A stretch of DNA of 64,000 nucleotides, taken from the NCBI GenBank assembly GCA_032622095.1, contig CP136062.1, positions 2,420,001 through 2,484,000 of the forward strand, written 5' to 3'. Each line of letters starts with the position of its first letter. The first letter of the stretch is position 1. Positions 1-9,994 of this stretch are shown here, in pieces. The translations under genes and the position numbers were made by a program. Source of the DNA: Siphonodentalium dalli. Lineage: Eukaryota > Mollusca > Scaphopoda > Gadilida > Siphonodentaliidae. Below the pieces are notes generated by a model. It was not told the DNA's origin and searched no databases. It was given only the letters and a program-made list of their open reading frames with translations.

Positions 1-22
1 AGACACACCATTTGCAGACTTG
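1..22. mobile_element. Right-end remnant of hAT-like MITE (family F)
   Basis: The window opens with AGACACACCATTTGCAGACT, which matches the right terminus of the family F elements seen complete at 25150-25600 and 52669-53115 (GACAGACACACTATTTGC then AGGCTTG). The rest of the copy lies outside the window. It is short, so the call rests on similarity to the complete copies. Confidence 0.5.
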
Positions 23-131
23 ACTTTTCAATAATCTGTTAGACGATGAGTAGAGGGATGGCGGCTTCATCATTGATGCAACAACTGATAATTTAACCGA
101 TATTCAAAGAGGTGAATGAAATGTACGTACC

Positions 132-356
132 TAAAGTAATGCCCTGAATAATCAACTCCTTAACCATGCAGAATTATGGGTAACTTTTCAGGATTTAGTC
201 GGAAATATGGCTTGTTGCCACTCATCGGAAAGCCATCCCTCTACTCTCACTGAGAGCTTTCCCATGAATGGCAACAAGCCTTATTTCCGACTAAATCCTG
301 AAGTTACCCATAATTCTGCTGTGGTTAAGGAGTCGATTATTTAGGGCATTACTGTA
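132..356. mobile_element. Tc1/mariner-like palindromic MITE, family A copy 1
   Basis: Two long inverted arms start GTAATGCCCTGAATAATC and end with the complement AGGGCATTACTGTA. Inside, GGTAACTTTTCAGGATTTAG and CAACAAGCC read in mirror image. Better copies have TA on both sides and begin CAGT, which fits Tc1/mariner-type elements. The left terminus is mutated here (TAAAGTAATG). There is no coding capacity. The loop between the arms carries a GCCATCCCTCTACTC segment that is complementary to host DNA just left of the element (about 48-62), unlike other copies. Confidence 0.75.
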
Positions 357-1049
357 GCTTTACACATGTCTAGGAACCAGTCTATTCATGTAGCTTTCAA
401 ATTTGCAGAAGTCACTTCTCCCTATTTTATATGAAAGAGAAGTGGACTCTTATCAAGGAGAAGTCAAAATAGCTCAAGTTCAATATACACCACAACATCA
501 CCATTCTATGATCCAATAAACATTTCCCTCAATAAATAGGGCTCCTTCTGCACTTTTATTTATCTGTCGTCTGCTTTTATTACTTTAACATTCCTCCAAA
601 TGAATAATAGACCATTCCAAAGAACATTTCTTAACTGACTCGGAGAATCCATTTAGAGTAGAAAGTGTTAAGTTATAAAAAGTCTCAATGTGTATATTTG
701 ATATTCTTCATATTAAAGATCAGGCCTCTACAGGATACAGATAATCATCAATAAAACTGTGAGGGACAGGTGACCCCCCCCCCCCCCCCCCCCCCCCCCT
801 CCCCCATCATCACAAATGCTCTTCCCCAATCCCAAACCACGACAAATGTGCCCCTCCCCCAGGCACATAACTTCCCCAAAATATAAGGGTGGGGTGCAAT
901 GTACTCTTGCCTGACGTTTCTGCCAAATTGCCCACACATTATATATTAAATTCAGGACATACTGCAGACAAATATCAAATCTGGGAGAGTTCTCTCCCCT
1001 CCTTACCAACAGAACAACCAGTGTACTCACCATAGAAAAAATTCACAAT
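357..1049. other. Anonymous AT-rich DNA, no gene seen
   Basis: I see no coding region or RNA gene. The minus-strand open frame across 728-1033 reads through the poly-C run as polyglycine and resembles nothing I recognise. The only structured item is the homopolymer at 774-805. Confidence 0.6.
774..805. repeat. Poly-C homopolymer
   Basis: Twenty-six consecutive C residues (774-799), then one T and five more C. Such runs are prone to length error in sequencing and to real slippage, so the exact length should not be trusted. Confidence 0.95.
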
Positions 1050-1463
1050 CAAGTCTGAGTTTAGTGTGCCAGTCATTTGCAGAAGAAGGTCCCCAGAGGG
1101 TGATTTTTAGAGACCCTATCCCGCATAGTGGGGTAGCATCACCAAATTCAACCTCCGGAGACCTCATGTATGGCCTCATCTGCTATGGGAGACATAGACT
1201 CAGATTGAAGTTCCCAAATGGTGAATATTGTACACCCATTGGGAACCTCGATAATGCAATGTGTTGTCTGCCAATTTGGGTATATAGAGAAACTATAAAC
1301 TAAAAAAAAATAGAATCTATGTGAATAAGTTTCTATAGAAATTTGATAATACCGGTACAGAAACTTTCCAGAGAAGATGAGGCCTAGCAGAATGAGGTCC
1401 CCAGAGGGTGAATTTAGTGATGCTAGCCTGCTCCAAATGACAGGCACACTAAACTGAGGCTTG
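1050..1463. mobile_element. hAT-like MITE, family F copy, full length
   Basis: The left end CAAGTCTGAGTTTAGTGTG and right end CACACTAAACTGAGGCTTG are imperfect inverted termini. Each end carries the family module AGAATGAGGTCCCCAGAGGG, or a variant, followed by a GATGCTA...TAGCATC palindrome; here the right module is shortened. Flanks TTCACAAT (1042-1049) and TTCATAAT (1464-1471) agree at 7 of 8 positions, consistent with the 8-bp target duplication typical of hAT elements. The ~230-bp centre has no coding capacity. Confidence 0.8.
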
Positions 1464-1600
1464 TTCATAATGTGCATCCTTGGAATTTACACAGAATGTA
1501 AAGTCTCTGATAATAAATTTTACAGTGCTGTATGGCAGTAAGCAGTAATATCTCACTCAGCAATTTGACAAACCAGCAACAAATTTAGAATTGGACAACA

Positions 1601-1800
1601 TACAGTAATGCCCTAAGTAATCGACTCCTTAAACACAGAAGAATTATGGGTAACTTTTCAGGATTTAGTCGGAAATATGGCTTGTTGCTCGGGGAGAGCT
1701 TTCCGATGAATGGCAACAAGCCATATTTCCGACTAAATCCTGAAAAGTTACCCATAATTCTGCTGTGTTTAAGGGTTCGATTACTTAGGGCATTACTGTA
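1601..1800. mobile_element. Tc1/mariner-like palindromic MITE, family A copy 2
   Basis: A clean copy: TA, then CAGTAATGCCCTAAGTAATC, two ~90-bp inverted arms, then the mirror end CTTAGGGCATTACTG and TA. The hairpin loop is only a few bases, near CTCGGGGAGAG. It is exactly 200 bp including both TA dinucleotides. It has no coding capacity and would need a transposase supplied in trans. Confidence 0.85.
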
Positions 1801-2462
1801 GATAGAGCCAATTTACTGCATTACAATGGGCTGCTGTGATTTTATGTATAATACTTACATCTTTATTGGGCACCTGTTTGTTGACTATTTTACATTTATC
1901 AGTATGTCGGTAATATTCCTATTCAATAATTGCAACAATTAACATCTTCATATGACGGAAGTTACAATGTATTGCATGACAACTGCCTGACGCAAGCACA
2001 AGCTGAAGTATGTTTCGGGAGCGTCAGACTTCCCCTACATCCCCCACCACAAATGTGCCCCAAACGGACTCAGCCACCACTGCGTGTAAATTCCATTCTG
2101 CATGCTGGTAAAATTATACACTACCATTATAACAGATTAGCATAACCACAGCAATTAGCCGATCTCTGCAGTTCTTTTCTAAACCTATTATACCACACAA
2201 TACCTGTGGTTGGTGGGTTAAGCAACTCAATGGAGAAATATAGGTCACCAGACAGTGTGTGTTGCATTTGGGGCATGGAGAGCATATTTTTAGTATATTG
2301 TGATATGCTCACAGCAATTTATGCGCAGTGGTGTACTTTATTTATGGGCAGGTGGTGTATACAGTCAATCCATTACAAGGCCATAAAATGTAAATCACCT
2401 GTTTACCAGGTCAGAGGCAGCTATAATAGAACTATGCTTTGTTTCCCCTGACAAAGTCTGAC
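1801..2462. other. Anonymous DNA, no gene seen
   Basis: Short open frames at 1930-2145 and 2206-2451 look like chance frames: no recognisable domain, no compositional bias and no supporting splice or promoter pattern that I can see. No repeat family from elsewhere in the window was recognised here. Confidence 0.5.
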
Positions 2463-2700
2463 CAAGCAAATAGGATGTCTGTCATTTGGAGAATGATGTC
2501 CACAGAGGTTGAATTTAGTGATGCTGTCCCGCATGGTGGGCTAGCATCACAAAATTAACCCTCTGGGAACCTCATTCTGCTTAGGCCTTAACTGCTATGG
2601 GAGACCTAGAATCAGATTGAAGTTCCCCATTTGAATTTGGTGACGTTCCCGCCATTATATAGTCACCCCGATTATGCATTTTATCTTCTGCAGTTTAGCA
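2463..2700. mobile_element. Family F (hAT-like MITE), left-part fragment
   Basis: It starts CAAGCAAATAGGATGTCTG, then the module with GATGCTGTCCCGCAT, then the family's central segment (CTCAACTGCTATGGGAGACC-like, GATTATGCATTTTATCTTCT). It stops where the second half should begin. The right terminus is missing, so this is a truncated copy. Another right-hand fragment lies at 3288-3588. Both contain the same left-module segment, so they are not simply two halves of one interrupted element. Confidence 0.7.
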
Positions 2701-3287
2701 CGCTGGTCATCCTATAATCCCCGCTGCGGGAAGTAAACCCCAGTGCGTGCATCAGTAAACCGCACATTCTTATATCAGTTCTCGAGAAAAACACAATCAT
2801 AGTCGAGCGCATTCAGAATATCTCGGTAAATTTAAGTTTCATGCAACAAAACTTTCACTGCAGACGCTTCTCGAGAATTGTTTTGAAAATTTGAGCAGTC
2901 TATAATGGGATACTCTATCCTTGACGTGTTTTGATACTAAAAACTCCAAATCCCTATCCAGTGACTCGAATAAAGACATCTTTCCAAAAATAAAGTAAAA
3001 CGTAATGCGGGCAAAAATCATGCCCGCAATGTGGTTTACTCCAACACCTTAGAGTGTCTCATGCAATTGTCAATATTTTCCTACTTAAATGCAGCAATTG
3101 TTGAAATGAATGTAGATTTAGTTTCCAAAATTATCTATATCAATGGAACGTTGACAACGTTGTCCAAATTTATCACCACACACTCATCTTGGAGCTGAAA
3201 ACACACAAAATTTAAACTTGGAAGCTTATTTTCACACTTCATCGAGCATTTCGTCACTTTATGGAGCTTTATTCGTCGAAATGTTAA
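2701..3287. other. Anonymous DNA with a small palindrome
   Basis: No gene seen. A short palindrome GCGGGCAAAAATCATGCCCGC sits at about 3007-3027. GGAAGTAAACC near 2729 and GGTTTACTCC near 3034 are inverted, which might mark the ends of a ~310-bp decayed foldback element, but the match is too short to be sure. Confidence 0.35.
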
Positions 3288-3588
3288 CGGCGGGCTAGAA
3301 TCACCAAATTCACCCTCTGGGGACCTCATTCTGCTTTGGGCCTCAACTGCTATGGGAGACCTAGGATTAGTTTGAAGTTCCCCAGTTGAAGTTTTCCAGA
3401 AGGGAAAAAGTAACTAAAAACAAAGTTAATTTGAGACTATAGATACTTCCGAGAAGATGAGGCCTAAGCAGAATGAGGTCCCCAGAGGGTGAATTTGTGA
3501 TGCTAGCCAGTTGTGCGGGATAGCATCACTAAATTCACACTCTGGGGACCTCATTCTGCAAATGACAGACACACTATTTGCAGGCTTG
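3288..3588. mobile_element. Family F (hAT-like MITE), right-part fragment
   Basis: It begins inside the left module (GGGCTAGAATCACCAAATTC) and runs through the centre to a complete right end, AATGACAGACACACTATTTG then CAGGCTTG. The left terminus is missing, so no target duplication can be read. The right module retains the TAGCATCACTAAATTCACAC palindrome arm. Confidence 0.75.
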
Positions 3589-3664
3589 GTCAGAATTGGA
3601 TTCTGCAGCATAAAGATGCAGATACAAAAATGATACAAGTGCAGAAGGATTCCTATTAATTGGT

Positions 3665-3718
3665 GGGAAATGTTCAGATAATAACAAACAGACTTGAATT
3701 ATTATCTGAACATTTCCT
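3665..3718. repeat. Hairpin in a dispersed repeat (family G)
   Basis: GAAATGTTCAGATAATA and its complement TATTATCTGAACATTTC are separated by about 17 bases. The upstream context, GCAGAAGGATTCCTATTAAT, recurs near 17,060-17,100 as a half-copy, so this is a dispersed element rather than a one-off palindrome. Its family is not identified. Confidence 0.55.
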
Positions 3719-3954
3719 AAAGGAGCTGCTCCTCATTGCGTATTTTAGTATAGAAATGGTTAGCCCTTTCATGACTGGAGCTTCCTGAAATATTGCGAAA
3801 ACCCTGATCTTGTAAGCCAGTGCATTCTCTTATATGAAAGTGTCAATGACACTGTAGCTCAACTTGGAAAGGGAATAATTTAATATATTACAGTCAATGG
3901 AGCGATTAGGAATGTGGAAAGTTGAATGTCTAATACTAGTTTATAGACATGAAG

Positions 3955-5712
3955 AGAAAAGTAAAATCCAAGATGGCTGCTGGCGGCCATGTTTTCGGCC
4001 GAATGACCCCAAAATGAGTCGTTCCCATCTACATGTCATCGTTAACATCAATGACAAATTTTATGACGATCAGACTAAAGGTACGACCTGTAGCCCATGC
4101 TAAAGAATTTAGTCATACAAAGAGTAAAATCCAAGATGGCTGCTGGCGGCCATGTTTTTTGGCCGATTGACCCCAAAATTACTCGTTCCCATCTACATTT
4201 CAACATTAACATCCAGGACAAATTTCATGATGATCAGACGAATAGTACGACCTGTGGCCCGTGCTAATGGATTAAATTTTGAAATCCAAGATGGCCGCTG
4301 GCGGCCATGTTTTTTGTCCGAATGACCCCAAAATGACTCGTTCCCATTTACATTCCAATTTCAACAGCCATGAAAAATTTTATGATGATCAGACTAAAGG
4401 TACGACCTGTAGCCCGTGCTAAAGGATTTAGTCATACAAAGAGTAAAATCCAAGATGGCTGCTGGCGGCCATCTTTTTTGGCCGAATGACCCCAAAATGA
4501 CTCGTTCCCATCTAAATGTCATTATTAACATTCATGAAATTTTTTATGATGATCAGACTAAAGATACAACCTGTAGCCCGTGCTAAAGGATTTAGTCATA
4601 CAAAGAGTAAAATCCAAGATGGCTGCTGGCGACCATGTTTTTGGCCGATTGACCCCAAAATTACTCGTTCCCATCTACATGTCATTGTTAACATCCATGA
4701 TAAATTTTATGATGATCAGACTAAAGGTACGACCTGCAGCCCGTGATAAAGAATTTAGTCATACAAAGAGTAAAATCTAAGATGGCTGCTGGTGGCCATG
4801 TTTTTTGGCCGAATGACCCCAAAATTACTCGTTCCCATCTACATGTAAATATCAACAGCCAAGACAAATTTTATAATGATCAGACTAAAGGTACGACCTG
4901 TAGCCCGTGCTAAAGGATTTAGTCATACAAAGAGTAAAATCCAAGATGGCTGCTGACGGCCATGTTTTTTGGCCGATTGACCCTAAAATGACTCGTTCCA
5001 ATCTACATGTCAATATTAACATCCATGACAAATTTCATGATGATCAGACGAACAGTGCGACCTGTAGCCCGTGCTAAAGAATTTAGTCATACAAAGAGTA
5101 AAATCCAAGATGGCTGCTGGCGGCCATGTTTTTGGGCCGAATGACCCCAAAATTACTCGTTCCCATCTACATGTCAATATTAACATCCATGACAAATTTC
5201 ATGATGATCAGACGAACAGTGCGACCTGTGGCCCGTGCTAATGGATTGAATTTTGAAAACAAAGATGGCCACTGGCGGCCATGTTTTTTGTCCGAATGAC
5301 CCCAAAATGACTCGTTCCCATCTACATTCCAATTTCAACAGCCATGATAAATTTTATGACGATCTGACTAAAGGTACGACTTGTAGCCCGTGCTAAAGGA
5401 TTTAGTCATGCAAAGAGTAAAATCGAAGATGGCTGCTGGCGGCCATGTTTTTTGGCCGAATGACCTCAAAATTACTCGTTCCCATCTACATGTCAATATT
5501 AACATCCATAACAAATTTCATGACGATCAGATGAACAGTACGGCCTGTAGCCCGTGCTAATGGATTGAATTTTGAAATCTAAGATGGCCACTGGCGGCCA
5601 TGTTTTTTTTCCGTATGACCCCAAAATGAATCATTCCGGTACAAATGTTGATGTCAACAGCTATGACAAATTTCATAATGATCCGATCAAAGGTACGTCC
5701 TGTAGCCTCTAT
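3955..5712. repeat. Tandem array of ~155-164-bp units, about 11 copies
   Basis: The marker CCAAGATGGCTGCTGGCGGC or a variant begins units near 3968, 4131, 4286, 4450, 4614, 4777, 4941, 5105, 5260, 5424 and 5579. Spacings are 155 or 163-164. Two unit types alternate irregularly: the longer has ATTTAGTCATACAAAGAG before the marker, the shorter has GGATTGAATTTTGAAA. Internal open frames at 3897-4103, 4516-4780 and similar are repeat translation products, not genes. Confidence 0.9.
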
Positions 5713-5727
5713 TGTTGACGCCGCCCG

Positions 5728-5780
5728 TACACACGCACACACGCATACACGCACACACGCACACACAGACGACGGACGAC
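5728..5780. repeat. CA-rich microsatellite with ACGG tail
   Basis: An irregular (AC)n stretch with interspersed CG and TA is followed by GACGACGGACGAC. It sits immediately after the ~160-bp repeat array and before the terminal hairpin of the nested element, the relative position reported for the microsatellite of pearl-type elements. Confidence 0.8.
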
Positions 5781-5988
5781 AAAGCCATGGCAATAGCTCA
5801 AACTTTACAAAGTAAAGTTGAGCTAATAAGCGAGGCTCCCTATGGTCACAGGATCTTTAATGCTGCAACAATGCAGCTCCTGCCATGAAAGGGTTGATTC
5901 AAAACATTTGAAAGAATGAATATTGACAATTCTAGACAGAAACATAATGATAGAACTGTAAATTGTGAATTAGGGGACAGCAAATATT

Positions 5989-6165
5989 GGTAATGCCCTA
6001 AGTAATGGACTCCTTAACCACAGCAGAATTATGGGTAACTTTTCAGGATTTTCTCCCCGAGAGCTTTCCGATGAATGGCAACAAGCCATATTTCCGACTA
6101 AATCCTGAAAAGTTACCCATAATTCTGCTGTGGTTAAGGAGTCCATTACTTAGGGCATTACAGTA
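5989..6165. mobile_element. Family A MITE copy 3, one arm shortened
   Basis: The left end GTAATGCCCTAAGTAATGG and right end CTTAGGGCATTACAG are intact. The left arm jumps from TTTTCAGGATT straight to TCTCCCCGAGAGCTTTCCG, so about 40 bases of that arm are missing and the hairpin is asymmetric. A deletion at the hairpin tip after insertion would explain this. Confidence 0.75.
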
Positions 6166-6337
6166 TTGGTAATGGAATTTGGTATATGAGTTTACTAGCC
6201 CAAAATAAAGGTCGTTTGAATTTGGGTCAGGTTAATACAAATTGGGCTGCTGCTGGTTTGGGGCAAGGACCGGTCTATAATGTGTGAAATTCGAAAGTTT
6301 CTACTTCATGGAAGTAAATGTACATTTTAAATTTTTT

Positions 6338-6711
6338 TTACCCTGTGCCAATGCATTCTCTTATATATGCGAGTTGACCATAGGTCGCCTCGCATATATA
6401 AGAGAATGCATTGGCCTAACAATTTTTTATATCATTTTTTTTAAATAAATGTTTCTTACAATTTTTAGGACATAAAATAAAAAACATCCATTACCCTGCA
6501 GGGAGCCCCACACATATATAGAAGCATATAGAAGAGTGTCGTCTGCTCATGTTTGTCTGGGGCTCTGTATGGGTGAAATTATAAAATTGTTAAATACAAG
6601 AAAAAATTATTAAAATTGTAAAAAATTGTTAGGCCAATGCATTCTCTTATATATGCGAGGCGACCTATGGTCGACTCGCATATATAAGAGAATGCATTGG
6701 CACAGGGTAAA
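6338..6711. mobile_element. Double-hairpin MITE with the shared hairpin core
   Basis: Outer ends ACCCTGTGCCAATGCATTC and GAATGCATTGGCACAGGGT are perfect inverted repeats flanked by T-rich/A-rich sequence. Two copies of the core hairpin (6347-6415 and 6633-6701) lie in opposite orientation. Each has stem GCCAATGCATTCTCTTATAT plus ATGCGAG. An AT-rich linker with a short ACATATATAGAAGCATATAG palindrome separates them. The CCCTTT terminal blocks of families C-E are absent here, so this is either a distinct subfamily or an internally derived copy. Confidence 0.7.
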
Positions 6712-7049
6712 AAAATCCCGACTTACGACTGGATTTGATATGGCGGGTGATCAAATAGAAATGAAGAATAATCTTGCTAAAAGTAGTTATTTTATACCAA
6801 TATTATATCCAACTTGACATGACACACCATCATTCTTATATATTAATTAAATGTAGAGACTCTCAATGGTGAATTAATTTGTATGGCCTGACATATTAAC
6901 ACCTGATTAGTGTCAGTATTACATACATGTCGTCATGTTGTGTCACCAAAGCTGAGATTACATCTCTTTAATGGCCCCAAAACAAAATATTAAAATGCTT
7001 TTTATTAGTATAGTATCAGTATAGAACTGTATACACCTGACAGTAAAGG
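6712..7049. other. Anonymous AT-rich DNA
   Basis: No gene, no recognised repeat and no RNA structure found by eye. Confidence 0.5.
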
Positions 7050-7210
7050 ATTCAGAAATTTGAAAAGGAGGGGCGCTATGTATTGCTGTATATATGATGC
7101 GTAGCATCATCGAGCCGCAAAGCCGCGAATGGGGGAGAGCACATGAGGGGAGTTAACCCCCTCTCATAGGTGGGGGTCCGCACCTCCCCCAGGAAAATTT
7201 TGTGTATACT
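7050..7210. repeat. GC-rich transposon-end-like fragment
   Basis: A block containing GCGAATGGGGGAGAG, GAGTTAACCCCCTCTC and TCCCCCAGGAAAATTTT resembles, in reverse complement, the block at about 20380-20470 (ATTTTCCCCGGGGAG, AAGGGGGTCACCCCCTCTCG, TTCGCAGCTCGTG). The shared order suggests fragments of one dispersed family. The short minus-strand frame at 7076-7291 crosses it and is not a credible gene. Confidence 0.4.
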
Positions 7211-7597
7211 ACATTGAAAACAATGCATTTTCCTGTGTTCTGGGCCAAGTTTATGTAGCTTAATATGCGGCCTATATGGAGAGAGTGACAATTTACATTC
7301 AGTATAATTACGGTATACTATGGAGGGTTAGTCATGGAAGATCAAAGCTACTTTGACCAATGAACTTATTTTCTGAAATTCTGTGCAAATGATAGTGAAT
7401 TATCTGGGCGACATTGTGATTTTGGCGCACCGGACATGCATGTCTATGGAATCACTGGGTCGCCTATGGTTTGGGTCGGTGCATGGGAGAATATCTTTTA
7501 ATTCAGAGTGAACAGTCGCAAAATCCTGGATTCTATATAGTACTAGTATAGAGGTATTTCGGCTGGCAATACAATGCATCTATCCAACCACTTATTT
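7211..7597. other. Anonymous DNA before the 22-bp minisatellite
   Basis: No gene or recognised repeat. The sequence is unremarkable up to ACCACTTATTT, where the minisatellite begins abruptly. Confidence 0.5.
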
Positions 7598-9358
7598 TCC
7601 TCCATTGCCCATGCTGAATTCCTCCATTGCCCATGCTGAATTCCTCCATTGCCCATGCTGAATTCCTCCATTGCCCATGCTGAATTCCTCCATTGCCCAT
7701 GCTGAATTCCTCCAATGCCCATGCTGAATTCCTCCATTGCCCATGCTGAATTCCTCCATTGCCCATGCTGAATTCCTCCATTGCCCATGCTGAATTCCTC
7801 CAATGCCCATGCTGAATTCCTCCATTGCCCATGCTGAATTCCTCCATTGCCCATGCTGAATTCCTCCATTGCCCATGCTGAATTCCTCCATTGCCCATGC
7901 TGAATTCCTCCATTGCCCATGCTGAATTCCTCCAATGCCCATGCTGAATTCCTCCATTGCCCATGCTGAATTCCTCCAATGCCCATGCTGAATTCCTCCA
8001 TTGCCCATGCTGAATTCCTCCATTGCCCATGCTGAATTCCTCCATTGCCCATGCTGAATTCCTCCAATGCCCATGCTGAATTCCTCCATTGCCCATGCTG
8101 AATTCCTCCATTGCCCATGCTGAATTCCTCCAATGCCCATGCTGAATTCCTCCATTGCCCATGCTGAATTCCTCCAATGCCCATGCTGAATTCCTCCATT
8201 GCCCATGCTGAATTCCTCCATTGCCCATGCTGAATTCCTCCATTGCCCATGCTGAATTCCTCCATTGCCCATGCTGAATTCCTCCATTGCCCATGCTGAA
8301 TTCCTCCAATGCCCATGCTGAATTCCTCCATTGCCCATGCTGAATTCCTCCATTGCCCATGCTGAATTCCTCCATTGCCCATGCTGAATTCCTCCATTGC
8401 CCATGCTGAATTCCTCCAATGCCCATGCTGAATTCCTCCATTGCCCATGCTGAATTCCTCCATTGCCCATGCTGAATTCCTCCATTGCCCATGCTGAATT
8501 CCTCCATTGCCCATGCTGAATTCCTCCATTGCCCATGCTGAATTCCTCCATTGCCCATGCTGAATTCCTCCATTGCCCATGCTGAATTCCTCCATTGCCC
8601 ATGCTGAATTCCTCCATTGCCCATGCTGAATTCCTCCATTGCCCATGCTGAATTCCTCCAATGCCCATGCTGAATTCCTCCATTGCCCATGCTGAATTCC
8701 TCCAATGCCCATGCTGAATTCCTCCATTGCCCATGCTGAATTCCTCCATTGCCCATGCTGAATTCCTCCATTGCCCATGCTGAATTCCTCCAATGCCCAT
8801 GCTGAATTCCTCCATTGCCCATGCTGAATTCCTCCATTGCCCATGCTGAATTCCTCCAATGCCCATGCTGAATTCCTCCATTGCCCATGCTGAATTCCTC
8901 CAATGCCCATGCTGAATTCCTCCATTGCCCATGCTGAATTCCTCCATTGCCCATGCTGAATTCCTCCATTGCCCATGCTGAATTCCTCCATTGCCCATGC
9001 TGAATTCCTCCATTGCCCATGCTGAATTCCTCCAATGCCCATGCTGAATTCCTCCATTGCCCATGCTGAATTCCTCCATTGCCCATGCTGAATTCCTCCA
9101 TTGCCCATGCTGAATTCCTCCATTGCCCATGCTGAATTCCTCCAATGCCCATGCTGAATTCCTCCATTGCCCATGCTGAATTCCTCCATTGCCCATGCTG
9201 AATTCCTCCATTGCCCATGCTGAATTCCTCCATTGCCCATGCTGAATTCCTCCATTGCCCATGCTGAATTCCTCCATTGCCCATGCTGAATTCCTCCATT
9301 GCCCATGCTGAATTCCTCCATTGCCCATGCTGAATTCCTCCATTGCCCATGCTGAATT
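7598..9358. repeat. 22-bp minisatellite, about 80 copies
   Basis: The unit contains CCTCCATTGCCCATGCTG plus AATT. Variation is essentially one A/T site, giving CCATTGCC (common) or CCAATGCC (minority). The minority units sit at 7713, 7801, 7933, 7977, 8065, 8131, 8175, 8307, 8417, 8659, 8703, 8791, 8857, 8901, 9033 and 9143. The spacing pattern 2,4,3,2,6,5 units starting at 7933 repeats exactly from 8659, showing a 33-unit (726-bp) higher-order duplication. Because 22 is not a multiple of 3 and the minus strand has no stop, three overlapping ~590-aa minus frames appear. They translate to a 22-residue repeat and are not evidence of a gene. Confidence 0.97.
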
Positions 9359-9583
9359 TTTCAGTTTTACTCCTAATAGGTATCAGCTTCATGCTGCACC
9401 AGCCAAGTAAGTCATCAATACAATCCAAATGGGTGGTCCGATCATACTCCGATCATGTACTTGTTTTATTAGAATAAACAGTTTTTCACCAAAAAATATA
9501 TGACACCGTACTGATCAACTATAAGTATTCCAATCACATGTTCATCTACATTCTGGTTACATCCATAATGTTAAGTAATGGTT

Positions 9584-9664
9584 AGAGCACAAGAATTGTT
9601 CTTTACCAGAATCAATCGAGTCGAAGACGAGATTTATTCTGGTAAAGAACAATTCGCGTGCTCT
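9584..9664. repeat. Imperfect hairpin, possible foldback element end
   Basis: AGAGCACAAGAATTGTTC then TTTACCAGAAT is mirrored by ATTCTGGTAAAG then AACAATTCGCGTGCTCT, with a ~23-base loop. AGAGCACAAT recurs at about 9675 and its complement ATTGTGCTCT at about 9983, so a larger inverted structure of ~410 bp (9581-9994) is possible. Its family is unknown. Confidence 0.5.
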
Positions 9665-9994
9665 GACCGACTTAAGAGCACAATTGATCCCACATAATGC
9701 AATAAACTGGAAATGTGCCGCGTGCTGGCCGCGATTGGACGCATTAATAGCCGGTTAGCCACGCCCAACGTGATTAACATGAACTGATTGCCGTTGAATG
9801 TGAATACATATATGTCCAAAACAATGCGGACTGGTCCCACTTTGAAGCACCCATGCGATTTGTCTGTTATGAGTTACGTGTGCCTAACAATGGGATAATC
9901 ACTGAACTATTCCTTCGCTTGCAGCCTTGGGAATTGGTGAGCTTTACCAAAAATCAGGGAACGATTGCAACAATGGGATTGTGCTCTAATTAAA

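Larger units (their letters stand above)
3836..5829. mobile_element. Nested pearl/Helitron-like element with core repeats
   Basis: This is the insert that separates the halves of the family E MITE. Near its left end is TAGCTCAACTT and near its right end AAGTTGAGCTA (subterminal inverted repeats). The right end also has a short hairpin (AACTTTAC...GTAAAGTT) followed a few bases later by CTAA. Inside are about eleven ~160-bp repeats, then a CA/ACGG-rich microsatellite. This layout recalls the bivalve 'pearl' elements and Helitron-like non-autonomous elements. That family assignment is inference, and no Rep/helicase is encoded. Confidence 0.5.
3764..5893. mobile_element. piggyBac-like MITE (family E) split by a nested element
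   Basis: Ends CCCTTTCATGACTGGAGC and GCTCCTGCCATGAAAGGG are inverted copies with a few mismatches. Flanks are TTAG and TTGA, each one change from the TTAA target of piggyBac elements. The left piece (to ~3835) reads CTTGTAAGCCAGTGCATTCT, and the right piece from ~5830 reads GCGAGGCTCCCTATGG. The uninterrupted relative at 24463-24530 has the same two pieces joined. So a ~240-bp MITE was broken by a ~2-kb insertion. Superfamily assignment rests on ends and target only. Confidence 0.65.

Noticed and set aside
2463-3588. One family F element split by a 590-bp insertion
   Set aside because: Both fragments contain the same left-module and central segments, so they are two separate truncated copies.
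3897-4780. Related 66-76-codon frames with SKIQDGCW-like peptides
   Set aside because: They are translations of the ~160-bp core repeats and occur in more than one phase.
7533-9428. Repetitive protein of about 630 residues on the minus strand
   Set aside because: All three minus frames are open equally, the repeat unit is not a multiple of 3, and the only variation is one A/T site that is not restricted to synonymous changes.
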